A stretch of DNA of 64,000 bases from the NCBI GenBank assembly GCA_038025085.1, contig CM076153.1:7657501-7721500 (forward strand), given 5' to 3'. The DNA comes from Tetragonia tetragonoides. Lineage: Eukaryota; Streptophyta; Magnoliopsida; Caryophyllales; Aizoaceae. Shown here piece after piece: positions 60,716 to 64,000 of the stretch. The position numbers and the translations under genes were made by a program. The notes under the pieces are model-generated. The model ran no database searches. It saw only the letters and a list, made by a program, of their open reading frames with translations, and was not told the DNA's origin. How positions within the stretch are numbered: the first letter of the stretch is position 1; every line of letters begins with the position of its first letter.

Positions 60716-60926
60716 CCTAATTAGATTAAAGAAGTATACCGTGTACATTGTACATAGGTGGATGGGTGCTAAATCTAATGAGCGCGCATGGAGGCCAACG
60801 TGTGTCATCACTCAATAGATGACCCTCGTTCCATGAGAGCGTGTGCAGCTTCGCTTACCTGTGGGTTCCATTTTTACCAAACTCCCATCAAACCGCCATC
60901 AGACCAAACTTCTTGCTTGCACTTGC

Positions 60927-60928
<2 letters not shown>

Positions 60929-60982
<54 letters not shown>
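60929..60982. repeat. (CT)27 microsatellite in the MOCOS leader
   Basis: A perfect CT dinucleotide run ending about 35 bp before the start codon at 61018, so probably inside the 5' UTR. Pyrimidine-rich leaders are common in plants. Confidence 0.9.
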
Positions 60983-60985
<3 letters not shown>

Positions 60986-61017
60986 CAAATTTGATCAGTT
61001 CTGTGATATAGGAAAAC

Positions 61018-64000
61018 ATGGACATGGACAAAGAACAGTTTCTGAAGGAGTTTGGCAACGATTACGGGTACCCAGATGGTCCAAAAAGCATCGACGAAAT
61101 TCGAGCTACAGAATTCAAGAGATTAACAAATGGTACTTAACTATTCTTTCCCAGCTTTATTAAAAAGTAAAAGAAAATACCCAATTGAATTTGCTTTATC
61201 AATTGAACAAAGAGCTTCACTCTTTGATATGGGATTGTTCTGAAATTGGCAGATACTGTATATTTGGATCATGCTGGGGCTACTTTGTACTCTGAACTGC
61301 AAATGGAGGCTATATTCAAAGACCTAACCTCTAATGTTTATGGCAATCCTCGTATCTATATGCAACCTTACTTGCACCTGTTATTATTGATTTTGTTGGT
61401 TTACTAAATTTGATGTTAACACAAATTTTATTCATTCAACCTAAATTTTGAGTCTTGTTTTTTACTTATCTTTGATAATGATATGCAACTTCTATTATGT
61501 GGAATTTTTGGGTATCTGCAAATGCTAACTGGCTTAGTTGGTAAAAGTCTTTGGGATGTACCGAGGCCTAGATTTGAATCTATCTGGATAAACCATTGTA
61601 TATGGGTCTGTACCAAATACATGTTGTATGAGCATTGAGATCTTAAGTTGCTTAATTGGGGTTGGGGGGAAATGAAGGTGAACAGAATTCAGGCCTTTGT
61701 ATTATTATCTGCAGCTAATTTGGATATACAGTTGTAGTTATCATCATTAAATTACTGAGGACTTGATTCATTTGACCCTGTACCTTTCTTATTCAGTGTA
61801 TGGGACCTTTGGGTCTTACTTCAGGCAATTGCTGTCATCCAATTTAGTCGTATCTAAGTCATTGAAACTTTAATTCTTAGGAGTATGTATTTTCTTCAAG
61901 GATCTTTTAAAACAGCCTCTATGCGAGTCATTAAGCTTTGAAAATCTTTGATGTACTAGACCCCCAGCTCCCAGCAGCAGGCTCCATACTGTTGTTGTTG
62001 CCTCCTAGTGATGTCTTATGACATTTTGTTGTAGGATAATATGGGCCAAATGTTTTTTCTTGCCTTTTCAAATCATTACCACAGGACCATATACTTGGTT
62101 TTGGTATTTACATATCTTAGGAACTGCTCTGTTCCTGTTTGCTTGAGATGTCATAATTTGCATTCCTTAATGTTGGATGACAATAGATAGTCAAAGTGAC
62201 TCCAGCATGGCTACTTCTGAAATTATAAGAGAATGCCGCCAGCAGGTAACTACTCTTGTCTCTGAAGATTAGAAACTTCTGCATACATCTCATTGTAGTG
62301 CTTTGGGGAATAATTATGTTGCATACTGAACCTAATCAATATATGACAAACATCAATTCAGAGTCCATTCTTCATTAAGAGTTTGTACCTACATGTCATA
62401 TGAGTTGTAAAGTGCACGGGCTCTTTTCATTCACAATTGATTATGTATTATGGTGTGTGATAGGTCCTTGATTATTGTAATGCATCTGCAAAAGAATACA
62501 AATGCATATTCACTTCTGGGGCAACAGGTGCTTTGAAAATGGTTGGGGAGGCCTTTCCTTGGAGCAGTCAGAGCTGCTTCATGTACACAATTGAGAACCA
62601 CAATAGCGTACTTGGTATAAGAGAGTATCCTCTACTGACGTGGATAACTAAAGCCATGTTTCCTACTTTTTCTATACATGTCATTTTTTCTAATTACCCT
62701 GACAGGTTTGTTCCTTCATAGTATCAGAGATTTGTGTCCTTGTAATAGTGCATGATTAACATCAGAGATACAAAAAATATCCCATTGTATGCCCATTTTC
62801 AAATCATATCCTGAAACACCACCCATGTTATTATGTCATTCTCAATTATTGGAATTGGCCTCTTTGATGGTCTTCAGTGGTAAGACTGATTACATTCTGA
62901 CAGTTCTAGTTGCTGTTAGAGGCGGGATCTCCATGGGGATTGTTGATGTTGACATTGTTTATGTTGTTGTATATAAACTTTTTGTTTCTTTCTGCAGAAC
63001 AATAGAAAGTGATTAACACATGGATGACTTTATTCCCATAATGCCGCGCACTCTATAATAAGTGATAGCAACTCTTTATTTCTGTATGTTCCAACTATCT
63101 CCAACCACCTTTTTAACAGGAGGCAGGAGCAGCTACCTCGTAATGACTGTATTTATGTTTGTAAGTTCATAATCAGAGCACAATGTCTAGCCTCCACCAA
63201 CATTCTTTATCACTGTGGAGATGAAAGATACAAATAGTCACTGGTCATGGGTTGTTGCACTCCAAAAATATTTTGTCAGATTGTGAGGTCAAACTTAACA
63301 ATCTCCAGATATGCTCTGAACCATGGAGCTGCAGCTTCTGCAGTAGATATAGAAGAGCTTATGGATCAAGACGCATTGTCTATTGATAATAGAACTATGT
63401 TTAAGGTGTCACAGCGTACTGTGCAGAGGAGAAATAGCATTAGATTCCTAGAAGAAGATGCTACAGGTAAAAATTTCAATACTGATTTGGCATATAGAAG
63501 GATACATCTTGTATAGACAGCTTGTAGATAAATAAGTTCAAAGAGGTTGGGTGTCCTAGGTAAGACGTGGATGATGTGATCAAAATAAAATTGTTCTATA
63601 ATAAGTGCTGTTGTTCTTTAGTAGTTGAGCATTACATTTCAGAGTACCACAGCCTGGGTTCATCACAAGGGAATGGGCCAGAGTCTAGAGCTTCAAGTGA
63701 GATCCTCATTCTAATAATTTATAATTGGGATTGGATGTTTAATGGAGGCCTATGCTGTAAGTATGTAACCGAATTAAGTGATGATTAATAAGATAGAAAT
63801 AGGTTCATTGAGCCAACCACTCGAAAAGACAGAAAATTTGGGAAATCAGTGGAGGACAAGGTGTCCTCTATAAGAAAGTAAATATGAAAACATGGCATGT
63901 TTTCTATTGTCAAGCTTCAATCCATACATGTCAAAGAGGGTTGGGTGTCCTAGCCTCCTAGGTAAGACATGGGTAAATGTGTGATCAAAATAAAACTGTT
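61018..64000 (+). CDS. ABA3: Molybdenum cofactor sulfurase, N-terminal part (runs off the window)
   Basis: The first exons of MOCOS/ABA3 are present: 61018-61132, 61253-61351, 62187-62245, 62464-62624 and 63309-63466, plus a likely sixth at 63643-63696. These give about 215 of roughly 820 residues. The enzyme moves sulfur from cysteine to the molybdenum cofactor of aldehyde oxidase and xanthine dehydrogenase, a step needed for abscisic acid synthesis. Visible are the family start 'EQFLKEFGNDYGYPDGPKSI', then 'VYLDHAGATLYSELQME', 'HSQSDSSMATSEIIRECRQQ', 'CIFTSGATGALKMVGEAFPW' and 'TIENHNSVLGIREY'. These belong to the NifS-like PLP domain; the PLP lysine, the cysteine-loop and the C-terminal MOSC domain lie beyond the window. 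ATG 61018 is chosen because the family N-terminus follows within a few codons. Intron 2 carries a SINE remnant. Exon 6 is the least certain. Confidence 0.9.
61525..61625 (+). mobile_element. tRNA-derived SINE remnant in MOCOS intron 2
   Basis: A box-like tggcttagttgg (about 61530-61541) and B box-like gatttgaatct (about 61571-61581) are spaced as in a tRNA-derived SINE head. No tRNA fold or poly-A tail is evident, so it is a remnant. Confidence 0.55.

Overview
This is a window of plant nuclear DNA. The genes are rich in introns, the intergenic DNA is AT-rich, and plant-type transposons are common. The encoded beta-carbonic anhydrase closely resembles the spinach chloroplast enzyme as I know it, including its N-terminal region and C-terminus, so the source is probably a member of Caryophyllales (Amaranthaceae or Caryophyllaceae). 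The species cannot be fixed from the sequence alone.

Layout. 1-0.4 kb: fragment of a copia-type gag. 4.6-6.1 kb (+): CCT-domain protein in four exons. 6.9-8.5 kb: array of a GC-rich ~312-bp tandem repeat (block A). 8.9-10.0 kb (+): F-box pseudogene. 12.9-16.9 kb (-): class I LBD (LBD4-like) factor in two exons. 21.2-27.0 kb (-): COX10 (heme A pathway farnesyltransferase) in seven exons. 28.6-45.3 kb (+): LSF1-type phosphoglucan phosphatase-like protein in ten exons. Its third intron is about 10.2 kb and holds the same tandem repeat in inverted orientation (blocks B and C), a full-length copia element, an RTE-type LINE tail and a Stowaway-like MITE. 46.0-48.1 kb (-): SYF1 splicing-factor pseudogene. 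49.7-50.3 kb: Tourist-like MITE. 52.3-56.0 kb (+): chloroplast beta-carbonic anhydrase in nine exons. 57.5-60.7 kb: block D of the tandem repeat. 61.0 kb to the end (+): 5' part of molybdenum cofactor sulfurase (ABA3/MOCOS).

The genes are ordinary single-copy plant functions and do not form a pathway: transcription (CCT, LBD), mitochondrial heme A synthesis (COX10), leaf starch turnover (LSF1), chloroplast CO2/bicarbonate exchange (carbonic anhydrase) and Moco sulfuration (MOCOS). COX10 and LSF1 are divergently transcribed across 1.6 kb.

The most unusual content is the family of GC-rich ~312-bp tandem repeats. It appears in four blocks and both orientations, and two blocks share a long non-repetitive flank. 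That points to a mobile element carrying the array inside it rather than to a plain satellite. Exon limits were set by eye from reading frame, splice sites and remembered protein families. No alignment or database search was run.
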